From Lates calcarifer (taxonomy: Eukaryota > Chordata > Actinopteri > Centropomidae): DNA of 64,000 nt. Under the pieces are notes generated by a model. It searched no databases, had not been told where the DNA came from, and was given only the letters and a program-made list of their open reading frames with translations. The stretch covers positions 2,305,231 through 2,369,230 of the forward strand of contig NC_066844.1 of the NCBI RefSeq assembly GCF_001640805.2. Reading direction: 5' to 3'. The translations under genes and the position numbers were made by a program. This document shows, in pieces, positions 7,980-20,349 of the stretch; within the stretch, counting starts at the first letter, position 1; every line of letters begins with the position of its first letter.

Positions 7980-10900
7980 TGTTAAAGGTACTACTTTGTT
8001 GAGATGGTGGGTACTTTGCAAGCAGTTCTGTCCTGTTTTTCTACCAAATGGCTCAATCAGTTTATTAAAAATGTTTTTGAAAATTCCACTCTTGCCCTGG
8101 GTCGGTATACAATTTTAAAGCTGAGGTCCCACAAGCAAAATGTATGGTAAATTAGGGCAGATATGTTATTATTTAGGGGGCGTGCCATTTCACCTCCTGA
8201 CCTGACGGTTGATGTTGAAGAATTCTAAGATAGCCACAGTTTTCTCCTCAACCTGGAGCAGTTCCTCTTACAGCTCTGTGCCACATTTGTCATTTCCATA
8301 CATCACTTTGGACATTTTGAATATAATTTCATGAACACCAAGACCTCTTACTGATTTTGTTTCCACTCCAAACCAGGGGAAACAAAGTCTAGGGTGAAAA
8401 ATGTAAAATAATATAACATGGAGGATGAATTCTGAAATATAGGAAAAGTCTGACGCTGGGATTTAGGCTATATCTACTACACGTCTGAACAGCAAAGATG
8501 CACAGTATAAAGTTCTCTGCAACTTTAAGTTGACATTTTGGAGAATATTCACTATATATTCAACTATAGTCTAACAAACATTTGGATCACTCATTTAACT
8601 TTACATATGACTGGCTGCCTTGATTACAATGTGCTGGACCTGCTCTGAGCTGCAAAATCCCAGAAAAGTAAGAGGGTCACTGAGGGGCAGCAGTGAGGAG
8701 AAAACACACATGTTAAAAGTAGTGTTATTGTTATCCCTGGGCTGCTAGTTTTTGCTTTGGTTTTGTGGCACTGAATGAACAGTTTCCTTGAAGTGTACTT
8801 TATATGCCTCTTTGAATTTCTCTAAACTTACAGTCAGTGAAGTGGTTTAACTGTCATATAGCTACAAATGTCGAGAAGAAATTTCACTACACATGCTATA
8901 AAAATAGAAACTACTTTCCCCCAACACAACATTTATAATAAAGCAGTCATTTTACCAGCACAACAGATTACAATCTGTAAACTAATCTGAGTTCCACATT
9001 TTCATTTTGTTTATCTACTATCAACAATTTCTTGTGCAGGGTAGCAGCTATGCTGTACAACTAAGTTCCTGTAAGACACTGACACACTGACACTGCTACA
9101 TCAAATTAACCATATTAAATTGTATTTAACATAGACATTTAGTTGATTTAGGAAATTGGCTGCATTAAATGCAAAACAGCACACAGAGGCAAAGGAGCTC
9201 TATAAAGAAGCTAGAAATAAAACAGTTTCAGTGTTAATTCTGAGCTCAAGGCAGCTGCTGGGCCCCACACCTATGCACCACTGTGAACTTTACTGAAGGA
9301 CAAGGCAGCTAATTGCATGTAATGAAGTTAAAGTGAGGAGCAGTCTCTCTGAGTCTTTTTGCTGACTAGCTATAAAAAAAATCACCAAAGGCGAGAGAGA
9401 GGGGAGGTGAGGACAGCTATCGAGGGGAGGGAAATGGAGAAGACGAGGGGGTTAGCAAATGAAAAAAATGACCTGGAAAGGAGAAGACAAAGATGAACTT
9501 AGCAAAAACACTACATCAGTAAAGATTATTAACATACGAAAAGCAATAAAAAGAAACTGTCCTCGGTGGTAAAACAGGACATGTCCTCAGTCATGACTAT
9601 GCCTTTAATGCTCTATTGGACGGCTGTGACACTCGTATAATGAAGTTTTAAATCAAACTCCAGTCTTTTATCTTCTAAATGTCATGATTTGGTGAGGTCA
9701 GAATGCCACCGCTGCTGTTACAGAATAGTCAGCTAATTGGTTTTTCAGTGGCATTGATTTTGAAAATTGCTTGAGGTTCTCTACTGTTTGAAACTGCACT
9801 TTTCTCTGTCCTCAATGTCAAACTGAACAAGAAGGTTACAACATGCCTAATATGGTCTTTCTACAAAACATGTCTGAATTATGTTCACATCCAATTATTC
9901 TGCAGTAATGATTTATATTCTAATTAAATGAAATGAAATGGCAAAATATGTCACTGGTCTATGCCCTCCAGAATAACAATTTGGTTCCAGAGCTCAGACA
10001 TGTTTTTTTGTTGCCACTGTTGACAGGACATCACTGTGGTTAAGGTTTGGTCAGGTTTAGGCACAGGTTTTTATCCAGAGCACAGTCTCTTTTTATAGAG
10101 CTGTGAAAAGTAGAAGCTTGGAGCCTTTTCCTTTGACAGCAACATCTTGGGTTTACTTCCTGCATAATACACGTTGATAAGTATAACTCGTTTATTTTCT
10201 AATTACTCTGTTACTTAATGAAAAATTCTTTTCATAACAACACAGTCTGACTGAAAAACTGAATGAAAAACCATTTTGTAGCTATTCTTCTGAAAAGTGC
10301 ATTGACATGAATCTGACTGTTTAAAGTGCTTTGTAAATAGTTTTACTTGACTTCCACTTTGTCTTTAAGCTGCCTCCTGCCACCCAGCATTACAATGAGC
10401 TTGCTAACAGAATATCAGTAATTAAATTGCAGACAGTGTATGATGTTTTGACTCCATCCCATTACACTGGATCTTGATAGAAAGAATACAATGGCTGGTC
10501 TGGTCAAGTGCAGCCCTTTTTTCCTACCCCACAGAAAAGTAATTAATTAAAACAGAGGGTAGACAAAATGAACACCAGTAAATTATTGTCACAATATAGT
10601 CTGTGCAAAGTGTTTTTCAGATGAAGGCAGTGTCTGACCATTTATAATGTTTTTGTCTGTTTTCTGCTATCGAAACCAACATGAAGTGATGAGGTGAGTA
10701 TAATTACCTTAGACAGAATAAATGAAACCATAAATGTGACATCTTAGTTGTTAAAGACATTTTGTTCAGTTTTTCTGAGAAGCCATTCGAGATGATTTGT
10801 TGAAAAACAACACAATACTTGTAACTTATTTGAGAAATACTTCTCTTACAGAGGAGTACTGTCACATTCAGACTGTCTGTCTGACGTAAATGTGATTAGC

Positions 10901-11227
10901 CATCATTGAGAGGACTTATTGAACATCTTCATGTTATGTATTATCTTAATTTCATGCGAGCCATTTAGATTGTTTTTTTTCATAACATGAGTGGGAAGTG
11001 CAAAAGCCAAGTCATTTGCAATGCATAACTGCAGCTACTGAGCACAGTTAGTTTTCTCCATGTGAGAAAAGTCAGCAGGTGAATCTGCAAACAGATGATT
11101 AAATGTGATCTTTCTCTAATTTCAGCCTGATTGTTCACGGCCTCCCTCCACCGCTGTTTTCATACTGAGGGTTCACGGGTTCAGTCATTTTTCTAAAGAT
11201 CCTCTCTCCATTCTGTCCTCTGTCATT

Positions 11228-11230
<3 letters not shown>
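7980..11230. other. No gene or named repeat seen (left copy)
   Basis: About 3.2 kb of AT-leaning single-copy-looking sequence. Purine-rich 'gcgagagagaggggaggtga' lies at 9389-9450. No frame with credible splice sites. The matching right-copy stretch is 25160-28410. Confidence 0.4.

Positions 11231-11271
<41 letters not shown>
11231..11271. repeat. (CA)n microsatellite (left copy)
   Basis: About 20 CA units. In the right copy this repeat is shorter and is followed by 114 bases absent here. Confidence 0.97.
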
Positions 11272-11275
<4 letters not shown>

Positions 11276-11279
11276 TCAT

Positions 11280-12119
11280 TTTAAACTAGCAAAGCAAACA
11301 AACACAAAAAGATAAAAGATGTTGGGAGCAACATCAATCAACAGTGACTTGACTAACACCAGCTTCTGAAACTTACAGTACAGCTGAATTCTCCTTGATG
11401 CTCTTCCTCTGCAAAAAGCTGAGACTTTATTTCTCCTAGGAATCAATGAGAAAAGCCTTCCTGCACCATTACTAATATTAAATGCACTTATGTGTCCTTG
11501 CAGCCATTAACAGCCATTAGAAAAAGACTGGAAAAGTAGCAGAAGTAGAGAAAGGACTATAAAAATGATGGTCCCAAGTCCCTTGTATTGAAATTAATTT
11601 GTGGATTTCCACAAAATGTTGGGTGCTGAAAGCTTGGTGGCATAGTAGCTATCTATGGGTCATTAATACCACTGATTGTTACTAGCATGTGGGTGGGGGA
11701 TGGAAAGTTACCTACATCCTACATCAGGGCTAGGATTCTAACTAACAAGCTAGTTTGATTGCTAACTATACAAAAATTCAGTTCATGTCAAGAGAGTGTA
11801 CAGGATTTATTCCATCACTCATGTGACACATCTCTCTTGGGGAGCCAGAAGAGAGATGTCGATCCACTGATTGAAAACTATTCAAATGAAATCAACTGAT
11901 CTCAGTAAGAACTTTTGCTTTTACAAATGTGCATGTTACTGACCCTCAGGCTGAGAAACTATGCATGAGCCACAGAATTACAGCAGAAAAAAGTAAAGGT
12001 TGTGGCATATCAGTTGAGTTAATAGTAAAACGATTGGCATGTTGAATAGTAGTTAAACCATTAGTTTCACTGAAATCATCCAAATTGTCTCCACTCAGTA
12101 GTTATCTGCATTGTTAAAA
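11280..12119. other. No gene seen (left copy)
   Basis: Mixed sequence. 'gagagatg' and 'catctctctt' words near 11827-11860 form a small inverted pair. Nothing else supported. Confidence 0.35.
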
Positions 12120-12400
12120 GCTGACAGCGGTGATGATTATTATTCAGGGAAACCGTCTGAATATGGAGCTTCTCGACAGGGCTTTTGGGCAGAGTTCATT
12201 GACTCCTATTAAGGAGCTCAGTATCACAGAGCACATGCAGCCAGACTTATTCAGTGTCAGGGAGTTGAAAGCGAAGCCTTTGTGTGGCATAGATGTGTGT
12301 GACTGACTCCAACACTAATTTCAGAGAGCTTGCTTAGGCTCGCCAAGCTTAACGGAGCATATTAGCCTGTGGAGGAATCCTTCTGTGGTAATTGTGGCTT
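12120..12400. promoter_or_regulatory. Conserved-element-like stretch (left copy)
   Basis: Complex sequence directly before a GT repeat, with words such as 'gatgattattattcaggg', 'ctcctattaaggagctcag' (an imperfect palindrome) and 'taacggagcatattag'. The interval is almost unchanged in the right copy (29398-29676). An enhancer reading is inference from texture only. Confidence 0.2.
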
Positions 12401-12406
12401 AGAAAG

Positions 12407-12409
<3 letters not shown>

Positions 12410-12456
<47 letters not shown>
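12410..12456. repeat. (TG)n microsatellite (left copy)
   Basis: About 23 TG units. The right copy has about 29 units (29683-29740). Confidence 0.97.
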
Positions 12457-12458
<2 letters not shown>

Positions 12459-12459
12459 T

Positions 12460-13588
12460 GCATGGGGGTATGTCAGTATGTCAGGAGTGGGGGTTAAGAG
12501 ACTAAGTTAGAAAGAAAGGAGAGGAGGAAAAAAGCAATGGGTAGTTAAAAAAATGATATATGAAACTGAGAAACTGAGAGTGTGAGTTTAACAGCACAGT
12601 ACTATAGAAACAAAGCCAACATAATATGGCCAGATTATGCATTTTTACACAGTTCACAATCACCTGCAATTAATCAATAACTATTTTTTTTCCACTTGCG
12701 TCCTTTCTGGTGCAAGTATTGAGATGATTCTTTTGCCACACACTCTAAGTTGAAGCAGTTTGAGGGCTAATTTGTAAAAGTCCTGATAAAATGTATAAAG
12801 GTGTAATTTATGTTTGCACAAGACTACACAATGAAACTATGAATTTACAGTCTCTATATTTGGCAATCGCTCCCTTCTGGCCAGCTGTGTCACAGTACAG
12901 ACTTTCAGCATTACCTTGGTTACCATCATGCACGTCTGATTTCATTCATTCTGCTCTTACAGTGAGGTGGGAAAGATAGAGGAGAGAAGTTAATATGCAG
13001 ATTAATGCCAGTTTTTTTTCACAACAAAAGAAAAGTAGTCTAACCAACAGATTTTTAAAAGGTGGTAAATGTAGAATGTTGTTAAAGATCATGGGTCAAT
13101 TGTATTGTAATAAAGCAATTTTTAACAAATGAGACATCTGTGTGGTGTTATAGTCTAGGTGTTTTTTTACAAGTGAGAACAAGTCTCTCTTTAATCCCAT
13201 ATTTCCTGTCACATTGAAGTTCAGATTTTTTTTTGTTTTAGAAAAGCACATTGGAGGTGATTTTATTTTACCACCTGCATCTCTCTCCCCACCCAATCTG
13301 TCATTACAAAAAACCCAAAAACCTCTAACTACAGTTGCTCTGAAAGCACTTCTCAAAATGCTCCTGTAGATTTATCTCCAAACCCAAATCTGGCTTGGTG
13401 TTCAAACATGTTTATGGTAAATAGTCTCACAATTAATATCACAGGGAAAATCAAGTACTGTACACAGTGTATGACAAATAATATATATCATCATCCTACA
13501 GTGCAACATGAAATCTGAAATTATAGAATGACTAGACAGAATTTTCTAGAGCCAAAACACAGCAGGAGTAAAGATGCTCCTTTTGGCT

Positions 13589-13590
<2 letters not shown>
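12460..13590. other. No gene seen (left copy)
   Basis: AT-leaning sequence. Short frames are broken in the right copy by small changes, for example the T-run at 13229-13238, so they are unlikely to be coding. Confidence 0.4.

Positions 13591-13593
<3 letters not shown>

Positions 13594-13666
<73 letters not shown>
13594..13666. repeat. (TC)n microsatellite (left copy)
   Basis: About 36 uninterrupted TC units, against about 15 in the right copy (30877-30907). This is the largest length difference among the paired microsatellites I compared. Confidence 0.97.
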
Positions 13667-13669
<3 letters not shown>

Positions 13670-13670
<1 letters not shown>

Positions 13671-16600
13671 TTGTTTCTCTCTTTCCCTCTCTCTCTTGTG
13701 TTCAGCTGTTGTGATGCATTTTTGATCTGAGCAAAAAGCTTCCAAACAAGTAGAGACTGTAACCTCCTGCTCTCCTGTGTGCATTGCTTTGTATGTAAGT
13801 GTCAGCATGTGTGTGCATCCACATATCTACCTGTAAATGCACACACATAAACAAGTAGCAGTGAGATCTAACGTGTGTCAGAAATAGAGATAAACATTGG
13901 AAAAGAAAGTAAGTTACTAAAAGGAGAGGGGAACAAATCCAAAAAGGAAGAGGGGGAGGGAAAGAGAGAGATAAACACTGATTGATTAATGTGCATTGAT
14001 AATTCTTGACATATGCTGATTTCTTAAACAAACTAGAAAACTGCTGTCAGTTAATATAATACAGTATATAAACATTAAAATGCATAAGGTATACACAAAT
14101 GCTGACAACTGAGTCATGATGATGAACTCTCATATTAGACAGTTCACTGTAAACATCTTAAATCTTTTACCATCTGTGCAAACGTAGACCTCAGCAAAGT
14201 AAAGAATACAGAAAGTTTATTTGTTGCCGCATCCATAAAGTTCCATAAATCAACATATTTTATTGTTTTGTGCGCATTGTTTTGCAACATGGTGTATGCT
14301 GTTAGCATGCAGCTAAAAGGTTAGCATGGAAAATAAAAAGGAACAATCCACAGCTAAACTTGTGCATGGTCCCTGATTGTGGATGCGACGTTTCATTTTA
14401 GGTTTAGACCACGACTGCACTTCTACGTAAACACACTGGTGTTATTATGACTTTTTCTACACACATACCCAGAGGGGGGAAAAAGCACAAAGTGTGTGCT
14501 CACTGTAGAGCAGGGAGTGCAGCAGAGGGAACCAAACATCAGAGGGCCTGTTAACGCGCCAAGGAGCATTTTGTCTCTTCAAACAACCTAGAGAATACCA
14601 GACAAAATGACTCAGACTCCTCTCAAAAGCAGCTGGAGAAAGGAGACGTTCAGCACTTTAGAGGGAATTTTTTATCAGACAAACCTAATCTAATGCTCTA
14701 CTCTTGTTTCAAAACTTCAAACTAGGCGGAAACTTATTCTGATGAGGTGGGATCTGAGTGTGAGCATGAGAACGAGAGGGAAAATAAAGAAGAAAGAATC
14801 TCACAGAAGCTCACTGTTATTTTCTGACTGCTTCCATCTATAATGGGGATCTCTGAGAGTTGAAATGATGAATGGATGAATGATATTTGATGATGATCAG
14901 TAATAATTTCTACCTAAAGACTCCAGCATTTTTATTCCACCATGGATAAAACAGTAAATTTATACTATGGCATAATTCTGGTTGACCTCACATAATTTCT
15001 AACTGCACAGGTTGTCAGTATCCTATACTTTCAGTATCAAAATTTTGCATCATTCAAAAATCTGAGATGCAGGCAGCATTTTAGAGGTCAGAAATGTGAC
15101 GGTACAACTGCTTTCAAAGTGCATAAACAAGAAGCCATTTGGTTCTCAGAGACAGTGAACACATCACTTGGCAGCCTGGCAGCAACACACAACAACTCAG
15201 AAGTAGAAGTTATTCCAACACAAACATTTTAAGCATGAAAGTTAAGAGCTGGATCTGTTGAATGAACTGACCTTTGGTAACACTGCGTTTCTAACAAACG
15301 TGTGACAGCGACAGTATTTTGAGACTATATTTATAATTTGGTGTAGTTATGTTCTTATAATACGACACATGAAGGAATGTTAGTTCTCTAACAGGGCAAA
15401 GGAGTGGGATTCACCCAGAAATGTCAGATACATGTTATTAAAAGTTATTTTTACATCTAGGAAAAATAGAAAATAAAGACATGACCCTGCACGGCAGCAC
15501 ACGGTGTGACTACTGCACCTGTTCAAAAGCCTCTGCTACAATGGTTCCCTGCAGTCTGTCACTGAGTGCTTCCCACCTTACTTTACAATCACACTATTCC
15601 TATCCAACTTAAACAGCTCATCAGCAGCAGAGCCTTAAGGACAGCTGGTGTGTGCAAGTCATCAATTCTGTTAAACAGTTTCCATAGGTTAGTAGGTACA
15701 TAGGTAGGTAGATGTAGGTTGGTAGACAAAATGAAATGAAGTGAAACACCTACAGCACTATAATAATGTGTAGACAGACACATAGATAGACACACAGAGA
15801 GGAAATAGTGCAAGCAGCAATGCCAATTTAGTATTTGACAACATCAAAAAAGCACAACAGTTTCTTTCACAGAGGGCTAGCTGGAGACAGAAGCATGAAG
15901 ACAGACAGAAAACAGTGAGTGGCTGCAGTGTAACAAGCTCCACTCCTCAAATGACTGTCGGACACGAGGAGGCAATTACAGTGTAACCCACAAACTGGCC
16001 CGATGCAGAGAGGTAAAGAAAACAAGTTCTGACTGGCAGAGCAGGAGGAGCACTGTAAGTGGACAGACACACTGTTAGGAAGGTGTGTCAGAGTGATAAA
16101 ACAAACAACAACAAAAAAAAAACAACTTGTAAACACACTGCCACTGCACATCACATATACTCAGGGGAGGAACAGGTGATAATGTTCAGCATTCTCAATA
16201 GGTTTGCAGTTTAGTTTGACAGGAGAGGTGTGGAGAGCAGGGGTGTAAAATGAGGAAAATGATTCTTGTGTCCCTGTTGAGTTTGTGACATTTTATTGAC
16301 AATGTAATTATCAAAATCAGTGTGTGTTTGGGTGCTTTTTGGAAGAGTTTGGGTTTGTGCAACATGCAATAAATCTCTGTAAATGATATCCCAATACAAC
16401 AGAGGCAAATTGAATTCTGTTAGTTGTTTTCAAAGTGTTGAAAAATGACATTTGAAAAAACTCAGTAATTTTCTAGGGATTTGCAAAAACAATATTTTGG
16501 CTACTTTGAAAAACCCACAGACACTGTCAGTGGTTTTCACTAGAAGTAGATATGTGATGAATTAAAGGAGTAAGGAGAAGAAAAACACAACAAAAGCAGA

Positions 16601-16940
16601 TTCTTTTAAACCAGGGGTCACAAGGCATCACTTTTATTAGTAAGAAAATGATGTGAATTGTATGCTGTGACCCTCACAGTGGGTCCCTGTTGAAATGTTG
16701 CACCATGCTGTGCCACAGTGTACTAACAATCTGAGACAGAGAAGCTTTAGAAAGTGTTATATCATCAACACATACAAACCTCAGTGTTATTTTTTAGATT
16801 TGTCATCACTTGTCCAAACAGCTGTACAGCTTGTTTGTCTGTACATACACTCTTGAGATTGACGTTTTTTTGCATCATAAACAGGAAACAAACCTGGCAA
16901 CCTGTTCAGCTATAGGTTAGAAAAATGTGCAATAATTCCT
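13670..16940. other. No gene seen (left copy)
   Basis: Single-copy-looking sequence. A GGTA/GATA-like patch lies at 15685-15735 and a GACA/GATA-like patch at 15770-15800. A 14-base direct-repeat indel near 14927 distinguishes the copies. No credible exon. Confidence 0.4.
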
Positions 16941-16954
16941 GAAGCGCAGCAACA

Positions 16955-16968
16955 ATCACCATGGCAAC
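16955..16968. promoter_or_regulatory. RFX (X-box)-like site in a conserved-looking context (left copy)
   Basis: The minus strand reads GTTGCCATGGTGAT, close to the RFX consensus of two half-sites (GTTGCC and GGTGAC-like). It is preserved in the right copy (34175-34188), while a 15-base indel lies just upstream. Binding is inferred from the motif only. Confidence 0.25.
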
Positions 16969-17365
16969 GGCTGCTTGCCATATTCCCCAGTACTCCACTT
17001 GACCACTGATGACAGCAACTATATCCCAAGCAGCTATAAAAAGGCGTTATGCTGCTTTTTGCCACTCACAGCCCCAGGGCCACTCTGTGATGGCCTTCTG
17101 GCTTTCATTTGCACCTCGTGTTCTCCTCTTATCTCCCCCTCTCTGCTGAAGTGTGTCTGTGTGTGTAGTTATGGCAGCTTGTGTGAATCAGGTAGTGCAG
17201 ATAAAGAAACCTATGCCTGTGTCAAGTAAATTAATTACCAGCACCTGTATCAGACATTGGAGAGAATGCATGTGTGAATATAGAGACGTTACACCAGGGT
17301 TGTAATAATTAATAATGATAATATTTATAATAACATTGCCTCAGCCCCATATGAGCCTGGGGCAG

Positions 17366-17368
<3 letters not shown>

Positions 17369-17398
<30 letters not shown>
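17369..17398. repeat. (TG)n microsatellite (left copy)
   Basis: 15 TG units, against about 28 in the right copy (34587-34643). Confidence 0.97.
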
Positions 17399-17399
<1 letters not shown>

Positions 17400-18600
17400 C
17401 AAGGTTTTCATGTTATTACTGCAGACTAGGACCAGGGCTGACGAAAAGTTACATAGTTCAAGGACGTATCACAACATTTGATCTCATCTGTGTGTGTGCA
17501 TCTCTTTCCCTCCTCCTTCGCTTTAATTTTCTCTCTCCTATTTCTTTTTTCCAGTTTTAGCTCATCTGTTGTCTGACTCTTTTCTCAGGAAACTCGGTCT
17601 CCCTCTTCACCCTCTTGTCTTTCACATTTTGTAGAGGGGCATTATTGGCTGAGCAGAGGCAATAATTCAACTTGCCCTGCCTTGACATACTAGCTCATCC
17701 ACCCATGAGTGCGCATGCACACACATGCAGACAGACACACACACACAAACACAAACACACACAAGGTCATACCTTGGGATCAGGGGTTATGCAATATTGA
17801 TATTGTTAATAAATATGATGATTATTTTACAGCCTTCAGTCTGATATAACAGCCTAAAGCAAGGTTCATATAACATTCAGTGTATATATAGGTGCATGTG
17901 TGTGTGTGCGTGCGTGTGCAAGTGTGTTTAAAATATAATATTGCAGCGATCTAGTGCATCCATCTGAATGTCCAGTGGGTTTGAAGTCATCTCAAAGAGA
18001 ATATTTTGACATAATATTATGTCTCTATTCATGTGTGAATGTGCAATCTTTTCTTGACTATTAGTAAAATCAGTCTGTGGCATTGAGAATTTTAATTTTT
18101 AAATTTTATTTTATTAACATTTCATTTAATTACTTTGGTGTATAATCACTAGCTCATTTGCATTTTCTCCCAGTCTTTTCTTTTCACTTTTGGTTTTTAT
18201 AAGCATTATCTGAGCAGAATGAGGATTTTGAGTACTGTAAACTGCAGTAACCAGGTTTTCTGTGGATGAAACACCTCAACTTTCAGGTGTGTGACTCTGT
18301 CAGAAACTCACAAATGTTATTTTCAGCAAAAGTATAGTACAAGAATAATGAGCCCTGAGTAGAGTCCATGTGTGAACCTGTATCCAGCAACATGTAGAAT
18401 ATATGTGCCATGTCACGTCCATGTATATTAATTTACTTGTAAATTAACTCCTAAGTTAAGAATGACGACAGCTACACACACACACACACACATAGACACA
18501 ATTGATTCAGTCTTGAATTCTTGGTATTGCCTTTATTTCTGTCCCTTTTTATTAATCACATTTTCTAAGAATTCCTTCCTCTCCCTTTGGGCTCACAGCC
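17400..18600. other. No gene seen; short CA/GT runs (left copy)
   Basis: Contains CA-rich runs at 17726-17763, GT at 17895-17925 and CA at 18473-18492. The stretch 'ggggcattattggctgagca' at 17635-17654 with 'ggcaataattcaacttgcc' at 17658-17676 looks conserved-element-like. No exon supported. Confidence 0.35.
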
Positions 18601-18604
18601 ACAG

Positions 18605-18628
18605 TTCTAGAAATGAATATTTCTAGAA
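18605..18628. promoter_or_regulatory. 24-bp perfect inverted repeat (left copy)
   Basis: Arms ttctagaaat and atttctagaa are exact reverse complements around 'gaat'. Each arm holds a TTCnnGAA dyad, the building block of heat-shock elements, but the spacing between dyads is not the canonical 5-bp phase. Identical in the right copy at 35847-35870. Confidence 0.4.
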
Positions 18629-18989
18629 TACAAAGAATCATGTGAACGTGCTTTGGCAACCAAGAGCTTCAGTCAAATCATTTCCTTTGTTGTCTTCAGA
18701 CTAAAATGTTATCAAAAACCTGCACACTGAAAAAATCACTTAATAAAGCAAAGTTGAACAAACACAATGGTTTGATGTCTATTTATATAAGACAGAGGAG
18801 TGACATTATAATTATGCAGTCCTGTTTTTTTTCAGTTTGACATATGATTTTTTTTTCTCCTTTTAATTTTTGTCATTTATTAACACAAATTTAGTTTCTG
18901 AAACCATAATTGAGCTGATGTTGTAAATAATTATTACCTCACTTGCTCCCAAAGCCAAACACTGAGTGAAGTAAGCACTAAGTACTGAA

Positions 18990-19765
18990 TCTGTTCAATT
19001 CAATCCAGAGTGCAAGAAGATCAGGTGGAGATGTGCGCAGAAAGTGTAAGTTAGGGTGTAAAAGGTGTTAGGAGAGGAGGTGCTTTCAGAAGAGATAAGT
19101 CTTCAAGAGTAATCTTAAAGATAGAGAGGGATGCCCCGGCTCTGATAGTATTTGGGAGCTTGTTCCACCATCAGGAAAGCACAAATAATGATCCCTAGAG
19201 GAATGCAGCGGCTGAGAAGGAGCATGAGCCTGTATGACTGAGTTCAAGTGGATAGGTACAGAGCCAGATGTCTCTTTGTAGTCAAGCATTAGTGACTTAA
19301 ATTTGATTTGCACGGCCATGGGTAGCCACTGGAGGTCAATGAGCAGCAGAATGCCCTTATAGGCTGATCAGAGACCAGATGTGCTGCCACATTCTGGACC
19401 ATCTGTAAAGGTTTCACTGTGTGTGAAGGGGAGCCTGCTGGAGGGGCAATGCAGTAGTGGAGATGAGAGATAACCATGGCCTGTACCAAGAGTTGGTGGT
19501 GTACTGAGTCAGGTAAGGCCTGCTTTTTCTTATGTTATCTGGTGCAAAGCAGCACGACCAGGAGGCTGATGCAACATGGTCAGAGAGGGACAGCTGACCA
19601 TCAATCATGACACTCGGCTTTCTCACAACCTTAGTTAGGGTGAGAGATGAAGAGGAATGTTGATATTGATATTGTGGGATGGCCAAGAGTTCAGTTTTAG
19701 TGAGGTTTAGTTGAGGGTGGTGTTCTTCAAGAGACAGGCAGAGATCTACAGTGAGACCGTGGGTT
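18990..19765 (-). mobile_element. L2/CR1-like LINE fragment, reverse transcriptase C-terminal part (left copy)
   Basis: On the minus strand three overlapping frames read, in order, HHPQLNLTKTELLAIP, then VMIDGQLSLSDHVASASWSC, NIRKSRPYLTQ, MVQAMVISHLHYC, KPLQMVQNVAAHLV, IKFKSLMLDYKETSGSVP and SLSLRLLLKTYLF. This is the usual order of the RT thumb and C-terminal region of teleost L2-clade LINE ORF2. Frameshifts and stops separate the parts. 'ttcaattcaat' at 18996-19006 is the reverse of the (AATTG) tail, placing the 3' end near 18990. The element is 5'-truncated and dead. The right copy carries the same insertion (36230-36990). Confidence 0.85.
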
Positions 19766-19819
19766 ATCTGATGGGAACATAGTCACACTGTGGATCTCAA
19801 CTTCCTTTAGGCCAGAAAG

Positions 19820-19985
19820 TAAGTGAGATTAGGGTGTGGTTAGGTTTAGATTAGGGTTAGGGTAAGGCAAGTAGTGGTTCTGGTTAGGGTCTCCAGGAGA
19901 TGACTGTAAGTCAATGTAATGTCCTCTGAAGTGATGGAAACATGGCAGTGTGCATACATGTGTATGTGTGTGTGTGTGTGTGCAT
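19820..19985. repeat. Fish interspersed repeat with TTAGGG-like stretch and (TG)n (left copy)
   Basis: 'gattagggttagggtaaggc' leads into 'ggttagggtctccaggagat', 'gtcaatgtaatgtcctctga' and 'agtgatggaaacatggcagt', then a TG run. From memory this whole string recurs in fish genomes as a dispersed repeat; the TTAGGG-like words are part of it, not a telomere remnant. The counterpart is 37040-37207. Confidence 0.55.
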
Positions 19986-20091
19986 GCACCACTATGTGCT
20001 GTGGTCTTGGCTGTAATGTTTTAGCTTGACACTTTGATGACCTGATCAAATTGTAGAGGATGATTGCCAGAGATCATAGCTCTGCTTGCTG

Positions 20092-20126
<35 letters not shown>

Positions 20127-20160
20127 GACACCCACACACCCACACACACACACACACACT
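20092..20160. repeat. Compound (TC)n(CA)n microsatellite (left copy)
   Basis: About 9 TC units pass into CA runs broken by 'gacaccc' and 'ccc'. The counterpart, 37316-37380, lacks a few bases. Confidence 0.95.
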
Positions 20161-20318
20161 TTCACGCATACTGCTCTTTCTCAGTGGGTTCATCATCTTC
20201 ACTCATCTCTCGTTTCTCTCTCTCTAACCTCTGTGGACCGTCATCGTCTCTTTCACCCAGACCAGAGCAACCACGTCTCTTTGTCTCTTTCTCTCACTCG
20301 CTCACATTCACACAAGAA

Positions 20319-20345
20319 CACACACACACACACACACACACACAC
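20319..20345. repeat. (CA)n microsatellite (left copy)
   Basis: About 13 CA units after 'cacaagaa'. The counterpart is 37539-37568. Confidence 0.95.
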
Positions 20346-20349
20346 TTAC

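Noticed and set aside
13521..13808. Frames rich in Arg-Glu or Ser-Leu across the TC repeat
   Set aside because: Dinucleotide-repeat translation; the repeat length differs by about 42 bases between copies, which no conserved protein would tolerate.
16610..16640. hAT terminal inverted repeat ('ccaggggtca')
   Set aside because: No matching inverted end or target-site duplication could be found nearby.
19850..19880. Interstitial telomere (TTAGGG)n
   Set aside because: Only a few imperfect units inside a known-looking dispersed fish repeat; the same words recur in the repeat at 50470-50510.
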